In this document: one piece after another, positions 34,449 through 42,649 of the stretch
Layout: each line of letters starts with the position of its first letter
Position numbering within the stretch: the stretch's first letter is position 1
Assembly (NCBI GenBank): GCA_900555985.1
Contig: USNF01000006.1
Span: forward strand, 1-60,400
From: an uncultured Gemella sp.
GTDB taxonomy: Bacteria; Bacillota; Bacilli; Staphylococcales; Gemellaceae
Reading direction: 5' to 3'
DNA length: 60,400 nt
Translations under genes and position numbers: made by a program
Notes under the pieces: generated by a model
The model's database searches: none
Seen by the model: only the letters and a program-made list of their open reading frames with translations
What the model was told of the DNA's origin: nothing

Positions 34449-35060
34449 ATGAGTAAATGGGATGAACAAATATTAGTAGTAAATAGAAAAGATCTTTTTA
34501 ACAATGAAGAAAATCACTTTTATGGTTTTTTACCTAAAGAAGATGAAAAAGTAAAAAAAATAGTTGATACATTCACTTCATACGAAGTAAAACGTCGTGG
34601 TGATATGGAGGAAGATAAAAACTATAAACAACTTATAGGTTATGCTGTTATAAAAGATCACGAAACAAAAGAAATATTAGTTTATAAACGTCTAGTTGGT
34701 GGTGGAGAAGCAAGACTTCATGGAAAAGCATCTGTTGGAATAGGTGGTCATATGAATGAAGTAGAGGGAAAAACTATTTTTGAAATGTTAAAAATAAACG
34801 CAGCACGTGAACTTTTTGAAGAAGTAGGAGTTTCTGAAGAATATGCATTAGAAAATCTTCATTTTATAGGGCTTATAAATGATGATGAAGTTGAAGTAGG
34901 ACAAGTTCACATTGGTGTTGTTTATGAATGTGAAGTTGATAAATCTAAAGTAGAGGTTAAAGAAGATGATACTTTAGAAATCAAATGGGCAACAGGTGAT
35001 GAAGCACGAAAAGAAGAAAATTACGAAACTTGGTCAGAATTTTTAAAACCAATTATGTAA
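34449..35060 (+). CDS. Nudix-like hydrolase domain protein
   Basis: A 203-residue cytosolic protein. GVGGHMNE-type residues (here GIGGHMNEVEGKTIFEM) followed by AARELFEEVGVSEE at about 117-130 form a Nudix box with an insertion between the glycine and the REx2EE part. The acidic REL-FEE residues expected to bind magnesium are present. Substrate unknown; Nudix enzymes cleave nucleoside diphosphates linked to another group. It follows whiA by 13 bases with AAAGGAG and is probably cotranscribed. Confidence 0.8.
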   Translation: MSKWDEQILVVNRKDLFNNEENHFYGFLPKEDEKVKKIVDTFTSYEVKRRGDMEEDKNYKQLIGYAVIKDHETKEILVYKRLVGGGEARLHGKASVGIGGHMNEVEGKTIFEMLKINAARELFEEVGVSEEYALENLHFIGLINDDEVEVGQVHIGVVYECEVDKSKVEVKEDDTLEIKWATGDEARKEENYETWSEFLKPIM

Positions 35061-35070
35061 TTTAGTATAT

Positions 35071-35110
35071 TAGACTGGATTTTATAAATTAGTATATAAA
35101 GTTCAGTCTA
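35071..35110 (+). terminator. Imperfect hairpin after the Nudix gene
   Basis: TAGACTG (35071-35077) pairs with CAGTCTA (35104-35110), with further partial pairing inside. The T-rich tail is weak (TTTAATTT). Confidence 0.45.
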
Positions 35111-35146
35111 TTTAATTTAGCAAGTGTTAAAAAATCTAACATAATA

Positions 35147-35175
35147 TTGTAATAAAATTCATTACAATGTAATAT
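35147..35175 (+). promoter_or_regulatory. gltS promoter with overlapping inverted repeat
   Basis: TTGTAA (35147-35152), a 17-base spacer and TAATAT (35170-35175). ATTGTAAT (35146-35153) and ATTACAAT (35161-35168) form an 8-base inverted repeat that spans the -35 box and spacer, followed by a third half-site TGTAAT. This looks like an operator; the regulator is unknown. Confidence 0.5.
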
Positions 35176-35201
35176 AGATTTATATATATACATATATGTT
35201 G

Positions 35202-35252
35202 TAGAAAACTCGGTTCGAGTATAAGTTCGATTCTAGTTTTTTTTATTTTTTT
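35202..35252 (+). promoter_or_regulatory. Attenuator-like leader of gltS
   Basis: In the untranslated leader a compact hairpin ACTCG-GTT-CGAGT (35208-35220) competes with a longer fold. In that fold TAGAA (35202-35206) pairs with TTCTA (35231-35235), and AACT pairs with AGTT. A long T tract (eight T at 35237-35244, then A and seven T) follows directly. This is the layout of a transcription attenuator ahead of gltS. Confidence 0.4.
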
Positions 35253-35287
35253 GTATGTAAAAAATAATATATAGAAAGGATGATTAT

Positions 35288-36493
35288 ATGTTCAATATCA
35301 AGATGGATATGATTCAAACAGTAGGATTAGCTGTTATTATTTTGATACTAGGGCGATTTTTAAGAACGAGGGTTAAAATTTTTGAAACATATTGTATCCC
35401 ATCACCAGTTATTGGGGGATTTTTATTCGCAATAATAAATTTAATTTTAAGACAAACTAATTTAGTAATTTTTGAATTTGATAATACTTTGCAAAGTTTC
35501 TTTATGACTGTATTCTTTACAAGTATTGGATTTAATGCAAGTTGGAGACTTTTAAAAGTAGGTGGGAAAAAAGTAGTATTATTCTTATTATGTGCAATAG
35601 GGTTAGTAGTATTACAAAATGTTGTGGCAGTCGGAGTAGGAATGGCTACTGGAGTAGATCCATTAGTTGCGTTATTAACTGGTTCAACAGCAATGACTGG
35701 AGGACACGGTACAGCAGCAGCTATGGCACCTATAGTTGAAGATTTAGGTCATGCAGGTGCAAAAAGTGTGGCTATTGCAGCAGCTACTTTTGGGCTTATA
35801 GCAGGGTCTAGTTTAGGTGGACCGTTAGCTAATAGATTAATAAATAAGAAAAATTTAAAAGTTAAGCCTCAAAAAATTGAAGAAAAACAAAAAAATGATG
35901 AATTTTTATTTGATAATGATGTAAAAAAATTAGATGGTGAAAATTTTGCAAAAGCATTTTTCTTAATTTTACTTTCAATGTTTATAGGTAGCTATGTATC
36001 AGCTTATTTAAATCACTTTTTAAATTTCCCAAGTTATATTGGACCTATGTTGGTTGCAGCTGTCTTAAGAAATATATCAGATTCTACAACAAAATTTGAC
36101 CTTCACTATGAAGAGGTTCATATACTAGAAGATGTTTCATTAAACTTATTCTTAGGAATGGCAATGATAAGTTTAAAACTATGGGAATTAGGTAGTGTTG
36201 CAGGTCAATTAGCTTTATTATTAATAGCTCAAGTAGTGCTTGCTTATCTATTTATTTACTTTGTAACATTTAAAGTTATGGGAAATAATTATGATGCAGC
36301 AGTATTATCATCAGGACATGCAGGATTCTCGTTAGGAGCAACACCTAATGGAATTGCTAATATGCAAAGTGTCTGTGATAAATATAAGTATTCACATATA
36401 GCATTCTTTGTTATGCCAATAGTTGGAGCTCTATTTATAGATTTCTTTAACGTTGCTATAATAAGTGGATTCTTCTCGTTTTTAGTAAGATAA
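35288..36493 (+). CDS. gltS: Sodium/glutamate symporter
   Basis: A 401-residue membrane carrier of the GltS family that imports glutamate with sodium. About ten to eleven hydrophobic segments are visible. Two inverted halves each carry a glycine-rich reentrant motif: GSTAMTGGHGTAAAMAP at about 137-153 and SSGHAGFSLGATPNGIANM at about 340-358. AAAGGATG lies 5-7 bases before the ATG. It is a single-gene unit with an unusual leader and a strong terminator. Confidence 0.94.
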   Translation: MFNIKMDMIQTVGLAVIILILGRFLRTRVKIFETYCIPSPVIGGFLFAIINLILRQTNLVIFEFDNTLQSFFMTVFFTSIGFNASWRLLKVGGKKVVLFLLCAIGLVVLQNVVAVGVGMATGVDPLVALLTGSTAMTGGHGTAAAMAPIVEDLGHAGAKSVAIAAATFGLIAGSSLGGPLANRLINKKNLKVKPQKIEEKQKNDEFLFDNDVKKLDGENFAKAFFLILLSMFIGSYVSAYLNHFLNFPSYIGPMLVAAVLRNISDSTTKFDLHYEEVHILEDVSLNLFLGMAMISLKLWELGSVAGQLALLLIAQVVLAYLFIYFVTFKVMGNNYDAAVLSSGHAGFSLGATPNGIANMQSVCDKYKYSHIAFFVMPIVGALFIDFFNVAIISGFFSFLVR

Positions 36494-36499
36494 TAAATA

Positions 36500-36545
36500 A
36501 AAACATGTCAAAAAGGTTTAAAACCGATTTTTGACATGTTTTTTA
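36500..36545. terminator. Bidirectional terminator between gltS and serS
   Basis: AAAACATGTCAAAAA (36500-36514) pairs perfectly with TTTTTGACATGTTTT (36528-36542); the loop has an extra GGTTT/AAACC pairing. A and T tracts flank both sides, so both convergent genes can use it. Confidence 0.92.
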
Positions 36546-36581
36546 TATTTAAAGAAAGTTATTAGCTATTATAATATTAGA

Positions 36582-37862
36582 CTAGTCTCTTTCAATTTTT
36601 TCAAGTCCACGCATATATGGGCGTAATACTTCTGGAACTGTGATAGAACCATCTTCGTTTTGATAGTTTTCTATAATTGCAGCTAAACAACGTCCAACAG
36701 CAAGTCCTGATCCGTTTAAAGTATGGATAAATTCAACTTTACCAGTGTCTTCACGTTTAAATCTCATATTAGCACGACGAGCTTGGAAGTCAGTACAGTT
36801 TGAACATGAACTGATTTCTTTATATGCATTGTAACTTGGTAACCAAACTTCAATGTCATAAGTTTTTGCACTAGAGAATCCAGTGTCACCAGAGCAAAGA
36901 GTAATAACACGATAAGGTAGGTTTAATTTTTTCAGAATACTTTCTGCATGACCAGTCATAATTTCTAATTGTTCATAAGAATTTTCTGGTTTAGAGAAAC
37001 GAACCATCTCTACTTTATTGAATTGGTGAAGACGAATTAGTCCACGAGTATCACGTCCTGCACTTCCCGCTTCTGATCTAAAGCAAATACTAAATGCAGT
37101 TACACCTTTTGGTAACATATCTTCACTTAAAATTTCATCATTGTAGTAGTTTGTTAATGGTACTTCTGCAGTAGGGATAAGAGTTAATCCTTCTGATTCG
37201 ACAGTATAAACATCCTCAACGAATTTAGGGAATTGACCAGTACCAAATAAAGCAGTTCTATTAACTAATTGAGGCACCATATATTCTTCATATCCGTGTT
37301 CAGTAACATGAATATCAAGCATAAAGTTAATTAGTGCACGTTCAAGTAAAGCTCCAGCTTTTTTGTAGAATACAAATCTACTTCCAGAAATTTTTGCAGC
37401 ACGTTCAAAGTCAGCGATATCTAATTCTTCTACTAAATCCCAGTGAGCTTTAGGTTCAAAATCAAATTCACGAACTTGTCCAATACGGCGAACTTCAATA
37501 TTTTCATCTTCAGTTTCTCCATAAGGAGTTTCGTCAGAAATTAGGTTAGGGATACGAATAATTTTTTCGTTAATTTCTTCAGAAATTTGTTTAACTTCGA
37601 TGTCACGTGCAGTAATATCATCAGAAACTTTTTTCATTTCATTAATTACATCTGTAGCATCTTCACGTTTACGTTTTAATACAGCTATTTCTTCACTACG
37701 TTTATTACGAAGTGCTTTTAAGTCCTCAACTTCAACTAGTAAGGCACGACGTTTTTTGTCAAGGTCTAAAAGAACATCAACAACCTCAGTGTCTAAGTTT
37801 CTAGCTGATAATTTTGCTTTTACCATTTCAGGATTTGCTCTAAATAATTTAATATCTAACAT
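36582..37862 (-). CDS. serS: Seryl-tRNA synthetase
   Basis: Class II aminoacyl-tRNA synthetase, 426 residues. The N-terminal long antiparallel coiled coil (about 30-100) binds the tRNA-Ser variable arm. Catalytic motif 2 is CFRSEAGSAGRDTRGLIRLHQF and motif 3 is GSGLAVGRCLAAIIENYQ. EVSSCSNC-type residues (here EISSCSNCTDFQARR) form the serine site region. AGGAG lies before the ATG. It is controlled by the T-box leader immediately upstream, so expression should rise when uncharged tRNA-Ser accumulates. Confidence 0.97.
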   Translation of the reverse strand: MLDIKLFRANPEMVKAKLSARNLDTEVVDVLLDLDKKRRALLVEVEDLKALRNKRSEEIAVLKRKREDATDVINEMKKVSDDITARDIEVKQISEEINEKIIRIPNLISDETPYGETEDENIEVRRIGQVREFDFEPKAHWDLVEELDIADFERAAKISGSRFVFYKKAGALLERALINFMLDIHVTEHGYEEYMVPQLVNRTALFGTGQFPKFVEDVYTVESEGLTLIPTAEVPLTNYYNDEILSEDMLPKGVTAFSICFRSEAGSAGRDTRGLIRLHQFNKVEMVRFSKPENSYEQLEIMTGHAESILKKLNLPYRVITLCSGDTGFSSAKTYDIEVWLPSYNAYKEISSCSNCTDFQARRANMRFKREDTGKVEFIHTLNGSGLAVGRCLAAIIENYQNEDGSITVPEVLRPYMRGLEKIERD

Positions 37863-37909
37863 ATTTATATTCTCCTTTTGTATATTATTTTTAAAATCGA
37901 ATTTACATA

Positions 37910-38126
37910 TAAAATAAAAAATCCCTTACGTCAAAGACGTAAGGGACGATTCATATACTAACCGCGGTTCCACCCAAATTTAATCTAATAAGATTCTCAA
38001 AAGTTTAATTTGATATTGCTATAGTAGAATTTTAAAATAAACAATGAGTGTTTTCAGCTTAGTCACTCTCTCTGAAAAAGTTTTTAGATTAAAACATGTC
38101 TATAATCAAATTATATATATCTATTT
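37910..38126 (-). promoter_or_regulatory. T-box leader of serS
   Basis: On the minus strand the leader carries GGTGGAACCGCGG (37962-37974), the T-box core that binds the uncharged tRNA acceptor end. It is followed by the terminator CCCTTACGTC-TTT-GACGTAAGGG (37945-37923) and a T-run ATTTTTTATTTT. Upstream, AATCTAA and TTAGATT can close a long stem I region. The specifier codon is not certain; a TCT (Ser) within ATTCTACT on the 3' side of stem I is a candidate. Confidence 0.92.
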
Positions 38127-38132
38127 AAAATT

Positions 38133-38162
38133 ATTTTACTCTATTTCTACTAAATATGTCAA
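38133..38162 (-). promoter_or_regulatory. serS promoter
   Basis: On the minus strand TTGACA (38162-38157), an 18-base spacer and TAAAAT (38138-38133). It would start transcription near 38126, just before the T-box. Confidence 0.7.
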
Positions 38163-38251
38163 GTATTTACCAAGAATTTAGTAGATTTTTCTAAGTAAAA
38201 TCTAAGTATAAGTAAAGAATTTGGTTTAACTTAATCTTATTAAATTTAAAA

Positions 38252-41200
38252 TTAATTGTGGGCAGTACTTGTATTAGTATCTGAATTTGGAGAAGAACCA
38301 ATATTTGGTTTAACATCTGTAGATGGATTTGTTGTTTTTTCTACAGAGCTATTAACTGTATTGTTGTTTTCTACAACATTATTTTCTACTGCTTTGTTAT
38401 TTGTAGGTTTATTATCAGTAACTTTATTCTCTACAGGTTTTTCTTGTGTATCTTTATTCTCAACACGTAAATTAGGAAGTGGTTTAGATAAATCAATAGC
38501 GCTAGCAAGAATAACATGAGTTTTTCCATTAAGTGTAAATACTAATGCTTTTCCATTAGGAGTATCAATTACTGAGATTGAAGATGGGCTGATACCTAAT
38601 GCTTGAGCTAGGTAGTTAACTTTTGCTTGGATATTAGCGTCATCATTATTAGCATTATTATTTTTATCTATTGAATTATTCTTATTGTCTTCGACTTTTT
38701 TATTTTCAACAGGAGTTTTTTCATCTTTAATTATATATTTAGCTTTTGAAAACTCTAACTCAGGTAAAAAGTCGCTAAGCTCATCTACAAATTGTTTTGC
38801 TGATTTAAATATAGTTTCACCAGATTCATCAATTTCTTGGAGTTTTTTATAGTTAGCTCCGTGCTCAATTTTTGTAGTTGTTGGATTTTCTAATGAGTAG
38901 TGAAGTAAATTTTTAGCATTTATTAAACGTTCAACTAATGTATGCATTGGGATAACTGAAATTTTAGCTTCACTTTCATATGTATCTTTTATTAAAGAAG
39001 CCATCTCTTCTCGTAAATTATTGTTTACTTTATCACTTTCTAAATTCTCAATGAAATATTTAATGTAACTTAAACCGGTAGCTCCAGTTTGATTATCAAA
39101 TTTTTTGATTTCACTCAATAGGTGAGATACTTGCTCAAATGCATTACTATCTTTTTCAGAGACAGCTTTGTTTAGTCTATCAGTTAAACTAGCTTTTGTA
39201 ATACTATAATATTCAACATTACTTTCTTTTACTTTATCAAGTAATTCATTATAAGTTTTAGTTAATTGATCAGTAATAGTATCTGTAGCTGGAGTAGTAT
39301 TATTTTCATCTTTAACACCGATGTATTTATTATCAAAATTATTAAGCATTTTTAAATATCCAGCTGTTGAATTACTAGGTAGTTCGTTAATTTCATTTAT
39401 TAATTGATTTAATGCTCTATTTATTCTATGAGCTTTTTTAGTATCAGTGCTATATATTATACTTGAGTTATTTTTTAATTTTTCAATTTCTCTTAAAACT
39501 TTACTCTTATCTAATTCACCTGGAACATAAGTTCCTGTAATATTTGGAAGTTTATTTTTATAGTATAAGTCAGCACCTTTAGATATTATTTTAACGTAGT
39601 GATCGTGATCGCCATGAGGAATAACAAATTTATCACCCTCAACAGTGATTTTATCTACAGGAATACCTGTACGTTTTGATAATGAAAGTAATTCATTTTC
39701 GAAATCTAACTCATCATCTCCAGTAATTTTAGGAATTTCTAATTTACTTCTTGGTATAATATAAGGGTGAATGTGAGTTGGATCATAAGCATGTGCTGGT
39801 TCATTAAATACGAAGAAATCTTTCGTTACTTTTATTGCTTCTTTAGGAACGCCATATACATCTGCAATATAATCTATTTGTTTTTTAATTTCATCTGTTA
39901 ATTCAACTTCTGTTTCATCTACATGAATAGCGTTAAGTAATACCGTATGACTATGATCACCATGTGGATATGATAATGCCTGACCGTTTTCCGTTTCTAC
40001 TAATTTAATCAAACTAGGATCAATATTTAATATTTTTGCCAAGTGGTTAATTTTTTTTGTTACCTCAGCTGAATAAGTTGGCTTGTCCTCAACTTTATTA
40101 TTGTCAGTGTTATTGATATCTTTTAGTAGTGTAGTATTACCTTCGTAAGATAATGCATCTCCATTAGATGTAGCTACGTATTTAAATTTAGTTTTATCAA
40201 TTTTATTTTTTTCAGAAAGATAATTAATTTTCTCATTAACTTCTTTTTCTAGTGAATTATATTCTTCTTTTGCTTTTTCTAAATATTTCTCAGGAATTAA
40301 TTTTTCCCATTTAGAATTAACTAGTTGTTTATAGAAAATAAAGTGTTCATGACCATCATGTGAAGCAAGTAGCCCTGTTGAAGTAGGGGTAGTTTTAGTA
40401 TCATCTGATAGGATAAATCCATCACTAGTTTTAAACTGAATTCCAGCAAATGATAAAACACTAGGTTTTATTGTGTTGTTATTTCCATCATTGTTATTAT
40501 CTACTGTAGGAACTGCTGGTTTTGGTGTGCTTGGAAGTGGATTAGTAGTCGAACCATTATTAGGTTTAGGAATATAATGATAATGGTCATTATGTCTTAC
40601 TGTATACCCATATTTATCCTCGCTTACAATATCTTTTGGATCAAACTTATAATTATCATTGTTATTTGGACTAGTTTGAGTTGATGTGTGTGAAGTACCA
40701 TGATTATTTAGTAAATATTCCCATTTTGTACCACGTAGTTGTGAATATGGGATAATGTGTTGATGACTCCCATGTTGAACGATAAAACCAAAACTATTGC
40801 TACCTATAATATCTTGAGCCCCTCTAAATATATATCCATCACTAGTTGGAGAAGAAATTCCAGCTGTTGAATGAGATAATGAATAATTTACTCCAGATTG
40901 TTTCGCCTGTGATAGTTGCGAAGAAGATAGAGAACTTTTTTTGATGTAATGGTAGTGATCGCCATGACGAACAACATATCCATCAGCAGTTTCACTAACG
41001 ATATCACTAGGGTTAAAAGTATAGTTATCTTCATGTGAGCTACTTGAATTTGAATTTGAAGATGAAGAATGTGCATGATGATGTGCATGAGCAGTTATTT
41101 CTTTTGCAGTTTTTTCATCAACTATATTTGATTGTGTTACTCCTTTTTTAGGATAATAATAAAATTTTCCATCTATTTTTATTATGTACCCTTGAGCTAC

Positions 41201-41530
41201 TTCATATTGTATATCTTCATCTTTTAAAGTATAATTATCATTTTTATAAACTAATGAATCTATGAATTTTGCATTATATGGTACTAAACCTTTTTCAAAA
41301 TGACTATGGTCTCCGTGAAGAGTAGCGTAGCCGTCTTCGGTGATTGCAGTAACCACTATAGTACTTTCTTTTTCAGCATAAGCTATTTTTTTTACTTCTT
41401 TTACATTTTGTACTAAGCTGTTTGATGAATTGTTATCTTTTTTAGAATATTCATAACCACCATAACATACAGCTGAAAGAACTAGTAGTGTGGATGGTAT
41501 AACAAGTAAATTTTTTTTCTTTTTATCCAT
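38252..41530 (-). CDS. Histidine-triad (Pht-like) zinc-binding surface protein
   Basis: A 1092-residue exported protein related to pneumococcal Pht proteins. An N-terminal hydrophobic segment LLVIPSTLLVLSAVCYGGYEYSK is close to the PhtD leader, including its single cysteine. At least seven HxxHxH triads are visible: HGDHSH (residues 72-77 and again later), HGDHYH, HGSHQH, HNDHYH, HDGHEH and HGDHDH. A further His cluster HAHHHAH also occurs. The triads sit in repeats of the form DGYVVRHGDHYHYI. There is no LPxTG motif; the C-terminus is a low-complexity Asn/Val/Lys/Thr tail ending NTSTAHN. Family role: zinc capture and supply to AdcAII-type receptors, with adhesion or complement effects described in streptococci. 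No AdcA-type partner lies beside it. Confidence 0.93.
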   Translation of the reverse strand: MDKKKKNLLVIPSTLLVLSAVCYGGYEYSKKDNNSSNSLVQNVKEVKKIAYAEKESTIVVTAITEDGYATLHGDHSHFEKGLVPYNAKFIDSLVYKNDNYTLKDEDIQYEVAQGYIIKIDGKFYYYPKKGVTQSNIVDEKTAKEITAHAHHHAHSSSSNSNSSSSHEDNYTFNPSDIVSETADGYVVRHGDHYHYIKKSSLSSSQLSQAKQSGVNYSLSHSTAGISSPTSDGYIFRGAQDIIGSNSFGFIVQHGSHQHIIPYSQLRGTKWEYLLNNHGTSHTSTQTSPNNNDNYKFDPKDIVSEDKYGYTVRHNDHYHYIPKPNNGSTTNPLPSTPKPAVPTVDNNNDGNNNTIKPSVLSFAGIQFKTSDGFILSDDTKTTPTSTGLLASHDGHEHFIFYKQLVNSKWEKLIPEKYLEKAKEEYNSLEKEVNEKINYLSEKNKIDKTKFKYVATSNGDALSYEGNTTLLKDINNTDNNKVEDKPTYSAEVTKKINHLAKILNIDPSLIKLVETENGQALSYPHGDHSHTVLLNAIHVDETEVELTDEIKKQIDYIADVYGVPKEAIKVTKDFFVFNEPAHAYDPTHIHPYIIPRSKLEIPKITGDDELDFENELLSLSKRTGIPVDKITVEGDKFVIPHGDHDHYVKIISKGADLYYKNKLPNITGTYVPGELDKSKVLREIEKLKNNSSIIYSTDTKKAHRINRALNQLINEINELPSNSTAGYLKMLNNFDNKYIGVKDENNTTPATDTITDQLTKTYNELLDKVKESNVEYYSITKASLTDRLNKAVSEKDSNAFEQVSHLLSEIKKFDNQTGATGLSYIKYFIENLESDKVNNNLREEMASLIKDTYESEAKISVIPMHTLVERLINAKNLLHYSLENPTTTKIEHGANYKKLQEIDESGETIFKSAKQFVDELSDFLPELEFSKAKYIIKDEKTPVENKKVEDNKNNSIDKNNNANNDDANIQAKVNYLAQALGISPSSISVIDTPNGKALVFTLNGKTHVILASAIDLSKPLPNLRVENKDTQEKPVENKVTDNKPTNNKAVENNVVENNNTVNSSVEKTTNPSTDVKPNIGSSPNSDTNTSTAHN

Positions 41531-41573
41531 AATATATACTCCTATATTTTCTATTTCAAAATCATTTCGATTT

Positions 41574-41602
41574 ATTATAACATGTATTTTATGTTGTGTA
41601 AA
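41574..41602 (-). promoter_or_regulatory. Promoter of the histidine-triad gene
   Basis: On the minus strand TTTACA (41602-41597), a 17-base spacer and TATAAT (41579-41574). AGGAG precedes the ATG. I could not find a convincing AdcR or Zur box. Confidence 0.65.
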
Positions 41603-41771
41603 CAGTATTCTTTACGATTTAATAGAAAATATAATATTTTTATTTAATTCTAATGTGTATTATTACACTTGAATATACAAGTTCACTTATATTAAATGAT
41701 AAAATTATACTTTTTTAAATAATATATGTTATAATAATTAGTATATTAATTATTCGTGAAAGGAGTATTTT

Positions 41772-42632
41772 ATGACACAATTTAATTTTAAACAATTAGT
41801 TGATGCAGAATACTTATTATCTAATAGAGAAAACGACAATCCTAATAGAGAAAACGATAATCTTGTAGTAATTGATGCTCGTGGGGGTATGTTAGAAGAA
41901 GGAGCTTTAATGTATGATAAAGCTACGGTTGTTGATTGGACTGATATAAGTTTACTAGGGGAATTTGGAGGAGAAGAATTAGGGAAATTACTTTCTAAAG
42001 AAAACTATCAACAAATTTTTTCTAAGTTAGGGGTTAAAGAAGATTCAGAAGTATTAGTCTATGGATTTACTATGCCAGATCAAGGATTTGGGGATGAAGG
42101 ACGTATTCTTTATACATTTAATTACGCAGGCTTTGATAATGTTAAAATTATTGATGGTGGTTTTAAACAAGTTGAATCATTAGGATTTAATAAAAAATAT
42201 AATCCATCAGAAGATAGAATTGATGTTAGTGATGTAGTTAGAGTTGAAGGAGAAAATAACAGTAATGCTATTTTCACTGATGAATTATTAACATTAGTAG
42301 GTAATGAGAATGTACAAATTATTGATACGAGACTAGAAGTCGAATATAACGGCCGTGTTATTTACGGAGAAAACAAAGCTGGACATATTCCTACTGCAAT
42401 ATCTATTCCATTTAACTCATTAGTTGATAAAGATGGTTTTATTAAATCTAGAGAAGAGTTGGAAAAATACTTTGAAGATAAAGGTTTAGATAAAAATAAA
42501 TTACAAATTACATATTGTACAACTGGAGTTCGTGCATCATATGTAGCTGTTATATTAACAGAATTAGGATACAAAGTAAGAAATTATGAACCATCATTTG
42601 CAAGATATGCTAATGTAGGTGAAGTAGAATAA
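41772..42632 (+). CDS. Two-domain rhodanese-type sulfurtransferase
   Basis: A 286-residue sulfurtransferase of the SseA/TST type. The N-terminal rhodanese domain (about 1-140) has VIDARGGM but no active-site cysteine. The C-terminal domain (about 150-280) has QIIDTRLEVEYNG, GHIPTAISIPFNSL and the catalytic loop CTTGVRAS, with Cys at about residue 251. Such enzymes transfer sulfane sulfur to thiols or cyanide. A near-perfect 21-base duplication near the N-terminus adds NRENDNP. AAAGGAG precedes the ATG. It is the first gene of a unit with a symporter 17 bases downstream. Confidence 0.9.
   Translation: MTQFNFKQLVDAEYLLSNRENDNPNRENDNLVVIDARGGMLEEGALMYDKATVVDWTDISLLGEFGGEELGKLLSKENYQQIFSKLGVKEDSEVLVYGFTMPDQGFGDEGRILYTFNYAGFDNVKIIDGGFKQVESLGFNKKYNPSEDRIDVSDVVRVEGENNSNAIFTDELLTLVGNENVQIIDTRLEVEYNGRVIYGENKAGHIPTAISIPFNSLVDKDGFIKSREELEKYFEDKGLDKNKLQITYCTTGVRASYVAVILTELGYKVRNYEPSFARYANVGEVE
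41821..41862 (+). repeat. 21-bp tandem duplication in the sulfurtransferase gene
   Basis: 41821-41841 and 41842-41862 are identical except for one base. They encode NRENDNP then NRENDNL in frame, in a surface loop before the first rhodanese beta strand. Confidence 0.95.
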
Positions 42633-42649
42633 AAGGAGATATATAGAAA

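Noticed and set aside
35205..35236. tRNA-like T-arm sequences (GGTTCGAGT and AGTTCGATTC) before gltS
   Set aside because: No acceptor, D or anticodon arms can be built around them; they are better explained as parts of leader hairpins.
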